NCBI RefSeq assembly: GCF_949152225.1
Contig: NZ_CASCJC010000001.1
Location: forward strand, 372,001 to 436,000
Length of the DNA: 64,000 bases
From: Ligilactobacillus sp900765635
Lineage (GTDB): Bacteria; Bacillota; Bacilli; Lactobacillales; Lactobacillaceae
Reading direction: 5' to 3'
In this document: positions 27,832 through 36,300 of the stretch, piece after piece
How the letters are laid out: every line of letters begins with the position of its first letter
Numbering within the stretch: position 1 is the first letter of the stretch
Notes under the pieces: model-generated
Database searches by the model: none
What the model was told of the DNA's origin: nothing
Seen by the model: the letters and a program-made list of their open reading frames with translations, nothing else
Program-made: the position numbers and the translations under genes

Positions 27832-28627
27832 AATTTTCAGTTGAAATAGTATTTAAAACTTGTTCAATATCACTTAGATCAAAGCCTTTACGATATAAAA
27901 ATTGTTTAGTCTTTTGCAATCGTTGATAACCATCGTAACGTTGATTTTTATTCCAGGCTTTTAATGCTTGTTTTTTCAATAATTCCAGTTGTTCTGATGG
28001 ATCGACTTGAATCTGATGTTGTGCAAGAAGTGAATCGATTAAACTTGAATTAAATCCTTTGACTAAAAGAGCTTGTTTAACTTTTTGCTTTTGACGTAAA
28101 GCTGATTCATTTTGATATTTGCGCATTAATTTTGGAATTAGGTGGGTAAGATTTTGCTGTTGTTGTTCGAGTGGAAATTCAGTTAAAGCTTTATCAATTA
28201 AGTTTTCGCCAATTCCTTTTTGACGTAAGAGATTGCGAATCACTTTAGGTCCCTTATCGCTAGTTTTAGCCATTGTCCTTACAAAACTTTGTGCGTATTG
28301 TAAATCATCAATTAAGCGATTAGCTTGTAATTTTTGTAGAACTTGTTTTAAGGCAATTTCAGTTGAGTTTTTTTGTTTTAAATAAGTTTCAATTTCAGCT
28401 TGGCTGCGTAATTGATAAGATAAGTATCCCAAAGCTTGTTGATATAGAAAATCGACTTCTTTAGCTGCAGTAATTTCACTTAAAACCTCTTTAGTCAGTT
28501 CTTGACCCTTATGAAGATTAAAAGCGATTAAGACTTCTTCACTGACACTAAAACTATATTGACCATCTAGAAAAATATTAAAATAACCTGGTTTTTTTTG
28601 CGTTGAAATTTTAGTAATAATTGCCAT
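27830..28627 (-). CDS. recX: Recombination regulator RecX
   Basis: 265 residues, the long form found in lactobacilli. RecX binds RecA filaments and inhibits recombinase activity. The protein starts with a beta-rich cap (KPGYFNIFLDGQYSFSVSEE) followed by repeated three-helix modules (LSYQLRSQAEIETYLKQK, RLIDDLQYAQSFVR, LRQKGIGENLIDKAL, KGFNSSLIDSLL). GGAGG precedes the ATG. It was originally the divergent neighbour of rlmD; an IS607 element now separates them. Confidence 0.92.
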   Translation of the reverse strand: MAIITKISTQKKPGYFNIFLDGQYSFSVSEEVLIAFNLHKGQELTKEVLSEITAAKEVDFLYQQALGYLSYQLRSQAEIETYLKQKNSTEIALKQVLQKLQANRLIDDLQYAQSFVRTMAKTSDKGPKVIRNLLRQKGIGENLIDKALTEFPLEQQQQNLTHLIPKLMRKYQNESALRQKQKVKQALLVKGFNSSLIDSLLAQHQIQVDPSEQLELLKKQALKAWNKNQRYDGYQRLQKTKQFLYRKGFDLSDIEQVLNTISTEN

Positions 28628-28694
28628 TTAATGCCTCCAGCAAACTAACTTTAAATTAATTATAATCTTTTTACATAAGATTTGCGAATGAAGA

Positions 28695-28728
28695 TGGTAT
28701 AATCGAACTAAGATTTAGATTTAAGGAG
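28695..28728 (+). promoter_or_regulatory. Displaced promoter and ribosome binding site of rlmD
   Basis: Extended -10 TGGTATAAT (28695-28703) is followed 19 bp later by AAGGAG (28723-28728), spacing expected for a gene start at about 28737. No start codon follows; the IS607 left end begins there. The rlmD start codon, which lacks a good site of its own, is now 2 kb away at 30778. Confidence 0.65.
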
Positions 28729-28747
28729 AAAGTTAACTGTTACTAAA

Positions 28748-28766
28748 AATATAGAATAATGTAGAA
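28748..28766. repeat. Left-end paired 9-mers of the IS607 element
   Basis: AATATAGAA (28748-28756), one base, AATGTAGAA (28758-28766). Probable TnpA binding sites. Confidence 0.6.
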
Positions 28767-28774
28767 AAATGTGT

Positions 28775-28780
28775 TATAAT
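28775..28780 (+). promoter_or_regulatory. tnpA -10 element
   Basis: TATAAT preceded by TGT (extended -10), 37 bp before the tnpA ATG and directly after the left-end 9-mers, so TnpA binding could repress its own gene. Confidence 0.5.
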
Positions 28781-28816
28781 AAACCATGGAAAGAAATAAA
28801 AATGTGGGTGGTTATT

Positions 28817-29452
28817 ATGACAATGTTAAAACCAAAAGAAATGGCTGAACGTTTAGGAGTTACAGTCAGAACTTTGCAAATTTGGGACAGTAAGGGTGTG
28901 TTAAAAGCATATCGGACTCCCACAAATCGAAGATATTATACTGAAGAACAGTATTTAAACTATATTGGTAAATCAGAGTTAAACAAACGTAAAATGGTTG
29001 CTTATGCTAGAGTATCGACAAATGGTCAAAAAGATGATTTAAAAAATCAAATTGACTTTATTAAGCAATACGTTAACGCTAAAGGCATCATCTTAGATGA
29101 AACAGTTACCGATATTGGTAGTGGGCTTAACTATAATCGCAAAAAGTGGAATAAATTACTAGAAGAAGTAATGAATAATCAGATTGATACGATTTACATT
29201 ACCTATAAAGATAGATTTATTCGTTTTGGTTATGAGTGGTTTGAACGATTATGTAAAATGCACAATACTAAGATTGTGGTATTAAACAACGTTGAAACCA
29301 GTCCAATGCAGGAAATGATTGATGATATGGTAAGTATTATACACGTATTTTCCTGTCGTTTATATGGTTTACGTAAATATAAGCACGAACTAGAAAATGA
29401 CAAATCTTTGAAAAGTGGTGGAAATGATGGTGCTAAGAACTCAAAAAGTTAG
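28817..29452 (+). CDS. tnpA: IS607-family serine recombinase (transposase TnpA)
   Basis: 211 residues. An N-terminal MerR-like helix-turn-helix (PKEMAERLGVTVRTLQIWDSKG, about residues 6-27) is followed by a compact serine resolvase domain. The nucleophile is Ser67 in YARVSTNGQ, and the DLKNQ and DRFIRFG motifs supply further catalytic arginine-type contacts. It would move the element by site-specific-type strand exchange with little target specificity. ATG at 28817 follows GGGTGG; a further in-frame ATG lies six bases on. Appears intact. Confidence 0.92.
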   Translation: MTMLKPKEMAERLGVTVRTLQIWDSKGVLKAYRTPTNRRYYTEEQYLNYIGKSELNKRKMVAYARVSTNGQKDDLKNQIDFIKQYVNAKGIILDETVTDIGSGLNYNRKKWNKLLEEVMNNQIDTIYITYKDRFIRFGYEWFERLCKMHNTKIVVLNNVETSPMQEMIDDMVSIIHVFSCRLYGLRKYKHELENDKSLKSGGNDGAKNSKS

Positions 29453-30581
29453 ACTTTATCCTAATAAAACTATGCAAAAAATCTTAGATGAGTTGTGCGA
29501 TTATCGGAGATATTGCTGGAATGCTGGTTTGGCTTTATGGAACGATATGTATGAAGAAGCACTAATCTTAGATGATAAGCGTTTCAGACCAAATGAATAC
29601 AAGGTTCGCAACGAGTTAGTGGCTAATAAAGCTGATTGGCAATATCGTTTTTCCGCTCGTTGCTTACAACTAGCAATTAGCGACTTAGACAAGGCTTGGA
29701 AGAACTTTTTTGATAAGGCACAAGTTGATTGGGGTAAACCACACTTTAAGTCAAAGAAAGCCCCTAGACAGGGATTTAAGACTGACCGTGCTACGATTAT
29801 TAAGGGTAAATTGCGTCTAGATAAACCACACGGAATTAAGAATTGGTATGACATTCGCACGAGTGGTGCTAAATCGTTAACTGGTAAATTAAAAGTCGTT
29901 TCAATTTACCGTGAAAATGGTAAGTATTGGGCAAGTTTACCTTTTGAAATCGAAGTGGCAAACAAAGCTAAAACTGGAAATAAAACCGCAGTTGATATTA
30001 ATGTCGGACATTTCAATTACACTGACGGTCAAATTAATGTTTTACCTAAACAATTAAATTACCTTTATCAACGTATCAAATATTATCAAAAATCTTTGTC
30101 AAAAAAGCGTATAGTAAATGGTAAACAAGCAATGCAAAGCCATAATTATGTTAAAACGAAAGCCAAGTTACAACGTGATTATCGCAAGGTTGCCAATATT
30201 CAACGTGACCTTATTCAAAAGTTCACTACAAAACTAGTTACTAATTACGATAAAATCGCAATTGAAGATTTACAGGTTAAACAAATGCAAATGAATCATG
30301 TGGCTTCAAAAGGTTTGCAAAGGTCTTTATTTAGCTATTTCAGACAAGTTTTAACCTACAAGTGTGAATGGTATGGTAAAGATTTGCTTATCGCTGATAA
30401 ATACTATCCAAGCACACAAAGATGTTCTAGATGCGGTTATGTTAAAACTGGTGATGACAAAATCAGTTTAGCTGGTAACCAAAAACATAATACAAAACAT
30501 AATGAATATATTTGTTATGAATGTGGCAATGTTATGGATAGAGATATAAATGCAGTTTATAATCTTTTGGCTTTAATATAA
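29427..30581 (+). CDS. tnpB: RNA-guided nuclease TnpB (IS607 type)
   Basis: About 384 residues, overlapping tnpA by 26 bp. The split RuvC active site is intact: D190 (TAVDINVG), E280 (IAIEDLQ) and D371/D373 (DRDINAVYNL). The zinc ribbon C333-xx-C336...C363-xx-C366 lies between the last two motifs. TnpB proteins cut DNA with an omega-RNA made from the element's 3' end, next to a short target-adjacent motif, and so help retain the element. The start is uncertain: ATGs at 29424 and 29427 and GTG at 29430 are all near GGTGG; 29427 is taken for spacing. Confidence 0.92.
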   Translation: MVLRTQKVRLYPNKTMQKILDELCDYRRYCWNAGLALWNDMYEEALILDDKRFRPNEYKVRNELVANKADWQYRFSARCLQLAISDLDKAWKNFFDKAQVDWGKPHFKSKKAPRQGFKTDRATIIKGKLRLDKPHGIKNWYDIRTSGAKSLTGKLKVVSIYRENGKYWASLPFEIEVANKAKTGNKTAVDINVGHFNYTDGQINVLPKQLNYLYQRIKYYQKSLSKKRIVNGKQAMQSHNYVKTKAKLQRDYRKVANIQRDLIQKFTTKLVTNYDKIAIEDLQVKQMQMNHVASKGLQRSLFSYFRQVLTYKCEWYGKDLLIADKYYPSTQRCSRCGYVKTGDDKISLAGNQKHNTKHNEYICYECGNVMDRDINAVYNLLALI

Positions 30582-30765
30582 AGAAAAACGGGGTGGGCTA
30601 CACCCTTAAACTGTAAGAGTTAGTCACTGTCATTACCCTCTAGTTAGGATATGGGAATACTAATGTTGACGACAGTAAATAAAATTAGGAAAGGAAAACT
30701 ATATAATTCTTTCTAACAATGTAGAAGAACGTATTTAAACTTCTATATTGTTCTACATTTTATAT
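30582..30765 (+). ncRNA. Predicted omega-RNA (reRNA) of TnpB
   Basis: Directly downstream of tnpB and inside the element. GGGTG (30591-30595) pairs with CACCC (30601-30605). A three-tier stem joins ACTGTC/GACAGT (30626-30631 with 30671-30676), ATTA/TAAT and CCC/GGG. A last hairpin joins AATGTAGAAGAAC with GTTCTACATT (30718-30759). The guide would start at the right element end, in the rlmD start region. Extent and processing are inferred from the family. Confidence 0.5.
30741..30759. repeat. Right-end paired 9-mers of the IS607 element
   Basis: TTCTATATT (30741-30749), one base, TTCTACATT (30751-30759): the same two 9-mers as at the left end in inverted orientation. A further direct AATGTAGAA is at 30718-30726. 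Confidence 0.6.
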
Positions 30766-30777
30766 AGCAGAGTATTT

Positions 30778-32181
30778 GTGAATAAAAAAGAAACCTCTAA
30801 AAACCAGCCTCTGTTAAAGATAGGGCAACGTTTTTATTTAACAATCAAGCGTTTAGGAATCAATGGTGAAGGAATTGGATATTATAAAAAGAAGATTGTT
30901 TTTGTTCCAAATGCTTTACCTGATGAAGTAATTGTGGCTCAATTGACCCAAATTAAGCCTAAATATCTTGAGGCTAAAATTCGTCAAATTAAACAAAAAA
31001 GTCCTTATCGTGTGAAGCCTAAAGATGCTTATGATGTGGGAGGAATTGAATTAGCGCATTTAGCGTATGATAAGCAATTAGAATTTAAACGAGATATAAT
31101 TATACAGGCGCTTGAAAAATTTAAACCACAAGGATATCAAAAATATTTAGTTAAAGAAACCTTAGGAATGGATAATCCATACGAGTATCGCAATAAGGCA
31201 CAATTTCAAGTGCAAAAAAATCAAGATGGTCAAGTTATTGCGGGATTATATAAACCAAATAGTCATATTTTAGTTGATTTACCGACTTTTTGCACCCAAC
31301 GACCATTGACAATGAAAATCATGCGAACCTTATGTCAAATCTTAACAGAACTTGATTATTCAATTTATAACGAAAAAAAACATCAAGGCTGTTTAAAAAC
31401 AATTGTTGTCCGTGAATCATTGGCTAAACATAATGCGCAAGTTGTTTTTGTTACTAAAGATGTAACACTTCCTAAACAAAAACAATTACTACAAGCGATT
31501 GCACAACAGCTACCTGAGGTTGTTTCGGTTATGCAAAATATTAACCCAGCTAAAACATCATTGATTTGGGGCGAAGAAACGCGCTTGCTAGCTGGAAGTG
31601 ATCATTTAGTGGAAACCTTAGGCGAAATTACATTTAAGTTATCAGCTCGAGCTTTCTTTCAGCTAAATCCTCTTCAAACTAAAGTATTATATGATGAAGT
31701 CAAGCAAGCCTTGGATTTACAAGTAAGTGAAACTTTAGTTGATGCATATTGTGGTGTAGGAACGATTGGACTTTATGTTGGACAAGAAGCTAAAAAAATT
31801 TTGGGGATGGATGTAATTGCTGAAGCTATTGCTGATGCTAAACAAAATGCAAGCCAAAATGGTATCACTAATGCACATTATGAAACAGGAACAGCAGAAG
31901 AAATATTGCCTAAATGGAATAAGCAAGGTTTTATTTCTGATGCCTTAATTGTTGATCCACCGCGAACTGGGCTGGATGATAAGCTTTTGAAGACCATTTT
32001 GCAATATCCACCTAAAAAATTGGTCTATGTTTCATGTAATGCTTCGACACTGGCACGTGATTTGGTGGAATTAACTAAAAAATACCGTGTCAAATATTTA
32101 CAGCCAATTGATATGTTTCCACAAACGGCTCGAACCGAATGTGTAGTAAAACTGGAATATCAAGGTGTTTTAAGCAAATAA
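30778..32181 (+). CDS. rlmD: 23S rRNA (uracil-5-)-methyltransferase RlmD-like
   Basis: 467 residues. An N-terminal TRAM RNA-binding domain (KIGQRFYLTIKRLGINGEGIGYY) is followed by an RNA-contact region and a SAM-dependent methyltransferase domain (VDAYCGVGTIGLY). The catalytic Cys is in VYVSCNAST, and DPPRTGLD is the family motif. It methylates a uridine of 23S rRNA (U1939 in E. coli) or, in some lactobacilli, a second site as RlmCD. Start GTG at 30778 (VNKKETSK) has only a weak upstream AGAG because the IS607 element has cut it off from its promoter and AAGGAG. Expression may be reduced. Confidence 0.9.
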   Translation: MNKKETSKNQPLLKIGQRFYLTIKRLGINGEGIGYYKKKIVFVPNALPDEVIVAQLTQIKPKYLEAKIRQIKQKSPYRVKPKDAYDVGGIELAHLAYDKQLEFKRDIIIQALEKFKPQGYQKYLVKETLGMDNPYEYRNKAQFQVQKNQDGQVIAGLYKPNSHILVDLPTFCTQRPLTMKIMRTLCQILTELDYSIYNEKKHQGCLKTIVVRESLAKHNAQVVFVTKDVTLPKQKQLLQAIAQQLPEVVSVMQNINPAKTSLIWGEETRLLAGSDHLVETLGEITFKLSARAFFQLNPLQTKVLYDEVKQALDLQVSETLVDAYCGVGTIGLYVGQEAKKILGMDVIAEAIADAKQNASQNGITNAHYETGTAEEILPKWNKQGFISDALIVDPPRTGLDDKLLKTILQYPPKKLVYVSCNASTLARDLVELTKKYRVKYLQPIDMFPQTARTECVVKLEYQGVLSK

Positions 32182-32289
32182 TTGGGATTTTTGAATGAAA
32201 TGATGATATGATGAGCTAAATCGTAATTAGTGCAAAATAGATATAGTGCTAAAAAAGATTAATAAAATTTAGGAATTGACTCTTTTTTT

Positions 32290-32298
32290 TGGTATAAT
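32290..32298 (+). promoter_or_regulatory. Extended -10 promoter of the Ntdp gene
   Basis: TGG plus TATAAT (32293-32298). TTGACT at 32276 is too close (11 bp) to be its -35. The leader contains a GGTGT/ACACC hairpin. Confidence 0.5.
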
Positions 32299-32355
32299 AA
32301 CATTGAATATCGGTGTAGCGCACACCTGTGTTTATATCAAACAGGGGGTGGTCAT

Positions 32356-32901
32356 ATGCGTCATTCGAATGGACCAAGAGAAGGCGAATTTATCACCATG
32401 AAAAGTTATAAACACGACGGCAGTTTACATCGAACGTGGCGAGACACGATGGTGTTGAAGACTAGCGAAAATTCGCTGATTGGATGTAACGACCATACTT
32501 TAGTGACTGAAGCTGATGGTCGACGGTGGATTACACGCGAACCAGCATTAGTGTATTTTCACAAGCACTACTGGTTTAACATCGTGACAATGATCCGCGA
32601 AAATGGAGTTTCTTATTATTGTAATTTAGCTTCACCGGCTATATTGGATAAAGAAGCTTTGAAATATATAGATTACGACTTGGATGTGAAGGTCTTTCCA
32701 AACGGTGAAAAAAAATTACTAGATGTGGACGAATATGAAGAGCACGGTAAACAGTGGAGTTATTCGCTGGAGATCGATAAAATCTTGAAATATAATGTTC
32801 GTGTTTTAGTTGATTGGATTGAACATGAGAAAGGTCCGTTTTCCAAAGAATATGTCGAAATCTGGTATAACCGCTATTTAGAATTGTCGCGTCGACAGTA
32901 A
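32356..32901 (+). CDS. DUF402-family nucleoside tri-/diphosphate phosphatase (Ntdp)
   Basis: 181 residues, close to the roughly 180-residue Ntdp of Staphylococcus (UPF0374). The family hydrolyses nucleoside di- and triphosphates. Visible family features are the N-terminal YKHDGSLHRTW, an acidic metal-binding region (YIDYDLDVKVF, LDVDEYEEH) and the C-terminal YVEIWYNRYLEL. Ribosome binding site GGGGGTGG. Monocistronic with its own promoter. Confidence 0.9.
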   Translation: MRHSNGPREGEFITMKSYKHDGSLHRTWRDTMVLKTSENSLIGCNDHTLVTEADGRRWITREPALVYFHKHYWFNIVTMIRENGVSYYCNLASPAILDKEALKYIDYDLDVKVFPNGEKKLLDVDEYEEHGKQWSYSLEIDKILKYNVRVLVDWIEHEKGPFSKEYVEIWYNRYLELSRRQ

Positions 32902-33007
32902 ATTACCGGTTTATAACGAACTGATCCTGTAGTGACGGTAATTGATTAGTGATTATTGTCATTGCGGGATATTTATTTATTTTGGGTGGATTAGGGAGGA
33001 AATTAAA

Positions 33008-34138
33008 ATGTTTTTTACACACGATAAAAAACGACGATTGATGTATTGGTCATTAGAACTATTAATCGTAGCAGTTTTAATCTGGGTATGCACTAAGATT
33101 AACTTTGTATTTGAACCAATTTGGACCTTTTTTTCAACTTTATTTGCGCCGTTTTTAGTAGCTGGCTTTTTATTTTATCTGCTAAATCCTGTGGTTGGCT
33201 TTTTGAGTAAAATTAAGTATAAAAAATTTAATATTTCTAGAAATTTAGCAATTGCTATAGTTTTTATCTTGTTATTTGCAGTAGTTGGAGTAGCGATTTC
33301 GGTTTTTGTACCAAGTATAATCACGCAAGTTCAAGAATTAGTCAAAGGCATTCCTAAGTATGTTAAAGATGTCCAAGAATTTGTTGCTTCACTTTCTAAA
33401 CAAAAACAACCAAGTTGGCTAGCTCAATTAGACGTGCAAAGTTATGTAAAACAATTTGAAAATACAGTTTTAGGTATGGTCAAAGGTTTTATGTTTTCTT
33501 TAACAAACAGCATTGGTTCAGTTATTAGTACTTTGACTAGTGTGACAGTGACGATTATCACAGCTCCATTTATTTTGTTTTATATGTTGAAAGATGGCGA
33601 AAAGCTATTACCAGCGCTTAAAAGTTGGTTGCCAGTTAAGCGAATTGATCGTGTAGAAAGTTTGTTATTACAAATGAGTTACACCATTTCACGCTATATT
33701 GCTGGTCAAGCCTTTGAATGTTTCTTTGTAGGAACTTGTTCAGCGATTGGATATAGTTTAGTTGGAGTACCATATGCTTTATTGATAGGCTTGTTTGCAG
33801 GAATTACTAACATGATACCTTACCTTGGACCATATATTGGCTTAATTCCAGCCTTATTTTTAGCATTTTCGATGTCATTAAAGACGGTTATTTTAGTTTG
33901 TGTTGTATGTTTAGTTGTACAACAAATTGATGGTAATTTGATTTATCCAAATGTGATCGGAAAGTCTTTAGATATTCATCCCCTGACAATTATTATTATT
34001 TTATTAGTAGCTGGTAATTTAGCCGGTTTATTAGGTATGATTTTAGGTGTACCGTTGTATGCTTTGGTTAAAGTTTTAGTCAAGTTTTGCTTCGATGTGA
34101 TTAAAGTTGATTCTGAGGCGCATGAAAATCAAGAATAA
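33008..34138 (+). CDS. AI-2E-family (UPF0118) transporter
   Basis: 376 residues with about eight hydrophobic segments; the family motif PYLGPYIGLIPA is near residue 275. Members export autoinducer-2 or act in ion homeostasis; the role here is unknown. ATG at 33008 is chosen because GGGAGGAAATT precedes it, although the frame is open to 32942. The glycosyltransferase gene follows after 19 bp. Confidence 0.9.
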   Translation: MFFTHDKKRRLMYWSLELLIVAVLIWVCTKINFVFEPIWTFFSTLFAPFLVAGFLFYLLNPVVGFLSKIKYKKFNISRNLAIAIVFILLFAVVGVAISVFVPSIITQVQELVKGIPKYVKDVQEFVASLSKQKQPSWLAQLDVQSYVKQFENTVLGMVKGFMFSLTNSIGSVISTLTSVTVTIITAPFILFYMLKDGEKLLPALKSWLPVKRIDRVESLLLQMSYTISRYIAGQAFECFFVGTCSAIGYSLVGVPYALLIGLFAGITNMIPYLGPYIGLIPALFLAFSMSLKTVILVCVVCLVVQQIDGNLIYPNVIGKSLDIHPLTIIIILLVAGNLAGLLGMILGVPLYALVKVLVKFCFDVIKVDSEAHENQE

Positions 34139-34157
34139 ACAAATTGAGGTGTAACTG

Positions 34158-35177
34158 GTGACAAATAAGTATATTTTAACGTCGATTATTGATAAGAATA
34201 ATAAAGATGCTGGCCCTAAGGCAAAACGTGATATCGATTTTTTTTTAAGCCAGGAAGGATATCAAAAACTGGATTTAAATTTACCGACTAAACGTATAGC
34301 AAAAATTAAATATGTTTTATTTAAGCTTAAGCGTGTTTTTAAAAAGCTAGAAATTGATGAAATTATCATCCAGTATCCGATTTATTCAATGTTTTTGACG
34401 CAAAAAATCATCCAAGCAATTAGAAAATACAGTCATGGGAAAATTTATTTTATTGTACATGATATTGAAACCTTACGTGATCAAAAAGATAATGCTAAAT
34501 TTATTCGTGACGAACGAGAACTTTTCAACAATGTTGATGGCTTAATTGTGCATAATCGCAGTATGAGACAATGGTGTCAAGATAACGGGATTAAGACACC
34601 TATGGTTGAATTAGGTTTATTTGATTATTTAAATGAACAAGATTTGCAAGAAAATGATGCTTATAAAGGCTCGTTTTGCTATGCGGGAAATCTCCAAAAG
34701 GCTGATTTTTTAACCAAACTTATCTTAGTAGATACAACTTGTGCGGTGTTTGGAAATAACCAAGCATCAAGCTATCCTCGAAATGTCAACTATCAAGGAA
34801 GTTATTTGCCTGAAGAATTACCTAAGTATCTTAAACAAAATTTTGGCTTAGTTTGGGATGGCGATAGTTTGGAGACTTGTACAGGGATTTTTGGTGAGTA
34901 TACAAAATATAATGCTCCACACAAAACTTCGCTTTATTTAAGTACTGCAATTCCAGTGATTGTTTGGCAAAAAGCAGCAGTGGCAGAATTTGTAAAAGAA
35001 CAAAATGTCGGTATTGTTGTAAATAATTTGACAAACATTGAGGAAACTTTGCAACAAATCACGGCAAAACAATATCTTGAATTAAAACAAAATGCAATGA
35101 ATGTAGCAGTAAAATTGCGTCAAGGTGCATTTATCAAGCAAGCTTTACACAAGCTTAAACAAAAGGTTGCTTGCTAG
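34158..35177 (+). CDS. GT-B glycosyltransferase, Gtf3/galactofuranosyltransferase-like
   Basis: 339 residues. The layout is that of streptococcal Gtf3 and beta-1,6-galactofuranosyltransferases: an N-terminal region with IQYPIYSMF and IVHDIETLR, and a C-terminal donor domain with FCYAGNLQKADF, FGLVWDG and a late YNAPHKTSLYLSTAIPVIVW motif binding the nucleotide sugar. It should add a sugar to an envelope polysaccharide or glycoprotein; acceptor unknown. GTG start with GAGGTG upstream. It may be co-transcribed with the AI-2E-type gene. No accessory Sec or large serine-rich protein is nearby. Confidence 0.78.
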   Translation: MTNKYILTSIIDKNNKDAGPKAKRDIDFFLSQEGYQKLDLNLPTKRIAKIKYVLFKLKRVFKKLEIDEIIIQYPIYSMFLTQKIIQAIRKYSHGKIYFIVHDIETLRDQKDNAKFIRDERELFNNVDGLIVHNRSMRQWCQDNGIKTPMVELGLFDYLNEQDLQENDAYKGSFCYAGNLQKADFLTKLILVDTTCAVFGNNQASSYPRNVNYQGSYLPEELPKYLKQNFGLVWDGDSLETCTGIFGEYTKYNAPHKTSLYLSTAIPVIVWQKAAVAEFVKEQNVGIVVNNLTNIEETLQQITAKQYLELKQNAMNVAVKLRQGAFIKQALHKLKQKVAC

Positions 35178-35236
35178 ATAAAATCTTTTATGATATGTTG
35201 AAAATGTAAATAAATATAGATGAGGAAGCAAATAGT

Positions 35237-36253
35237 ATGACAGAAAAAATTGCAGTTTTAGGTGCTGGCTCATGGGGAAGTATCTTAGCAGGAGTCCTAG
35301 TTGAAAATGGCCATCAGGTTCATTTGTGGTCAAATATGCAAGAGCAAGCAGATGAAATCAATCAAAAACATACCAACGAGCATTATATACCAGGACATAA
35401 ATATCCTGAAGCTTTGTATGCAACTACGGATTTGTTAGAAGCTGTCAAAGATGCTAGTGTTGTTTTGTATGTTGTTCCAACTAAGGTGATTCGCTTAGTT
35501 TCTAAGCAATTAGTCGAAGTTTTAGCTCAGTTAGATTCTAAACCATTATTAGTTCATGCAAGTAAAGGTTTGGAACTAGGAACGCATAAACGAATTTCAG
35601 AGGTTATTTTAGAAGAAGTTCCAGCAAAATATCATAGTGGTATGGTAGTGTTATCTGGTCCAAGTCATGCTGAAGAAGTTGCGCGCAAAGATATTACCTT
35701 AATTACTGCAGCTAGTGAAGATTTAGCTGCAGCACGCAAGGTGCAAAGGTTATTCATGAACGATTATTTGCGTATCTATACTAACGATGATGTAATCGGT
35801 GTTGAAATGGGAGCGTCCTTTAAAAACGTGATTGCGATTGGTGCAGGTGCGTTACATGGGTTAGGTTATGGTGATGATGCCAAAGCAGCTTTGATGACAC
35901 GTGGATTAGCAGAAATTAGTCGTTTAGGGGTGGCTTTTGGAGCCAAGCCACTGACTTTTATTGGCCTTTCTGGAGTTGGAGATTTAATTGTAACTTGTAC
36001 TAGTGTTCATTCTCGTAACTGGCGTTGTGGTGATCAATTAGGACAAGGAAAACCATTGAGTCAAGTTATTGAAGATATGGGAATGGTGATTGAAGGCATC
36101 AACACATGTAAAGCTGCTTATGAGTTAGCACAAGAAAAAAATATTGAAATGCCAATTGTTGAAGCTATTTACAATGTTTTATACAAAGATGCCAACGTCA
36201 GTCAAGAGATTGCTTGTTTAATGCATCGTGAAGGTAAGGCTGAAGGTAATTAA
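35237..36253 (+). CDS. gpsA: Glycerol-3-phosphate dehydrogenase [NAD(P)+]
   Basis: 338 residues. It makes sn-glycerol-3-phosphate from dihydroxyacetone phosphate, the precursor of phospholipids and, through them, of LTA. Coenzyme loop GAGSWGS at residues 9-15; ALLVHASKG-type strand, GPSHAEEV, catalytic Lys in FKNVIAIGAGA, and GVGDLIVTCTS all match. ATG with GAGGAAG upstream. Confidence 0.95.
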   Translation: MTEKIAVLGAGSWGSILAGVLVENGHQVHLWSNMQEQADEINQKHTNEHYIPGHKYPEALYATTDLLEAVKDASVVLYVVPTKVIRLVSKQLVEVLAQLDSKPLLVHASKGLELGTHKRISEVILEEVPAKYHSGMVVLSGPSHAEEVARKDITLITAASEDLAAARKVQRLFMNDYLRIYTNDDVIGVEMGASFKNVIAIGAGALHGLGYGDDAKAALMTRGLAEISRLGVAFGAKPLTFIGLSGVGDLIVTCTSVHSRNWRCGDQLGQGKPLSQVIEDMGMVIEGINTCKAAYELAQEKNIEMPIVEAIYNVLYKDANVSQEIACLMHREGKAEGN

Positions 36254-36300
36254 AAATAAAGTCGAAAGACCATTTATATAGGTTTTTCGACTTTATTTTT
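36253..36300. terminator. Bidirectional terminator between gpsA and gtrA
   Basis: AAAATAAAGTCGAAAGACC pairs with GGTTTTTCGACTTTATTTT (one mismatch) across a short loop. Confidence 0.88.

Larger units (their letters stand above)
28740..30765 (+). mobile_element. IS607-family insertion sequence
   Basis: About 2.0 kb carrying a serine recombinase TnpA and an overlapping TnpB, the IS607 arrangement. As expected for the family there are no classical terminal inverted repeats or visible target duplication; both ends hold short repeated 9-mers. Ends are estimated: the left end lies just after the orphaned rlmD ribosome binding site and the right end shortly before the rlmD start codon. Confidence 0.85.

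Noticed and set aside
32276..32298. TTGACT and TATAAT as a standard promoter before the Ntdp gene
   Set aside because: The spacer is 11 bp, too short for sigma-A; the extended -10 alone was retained.
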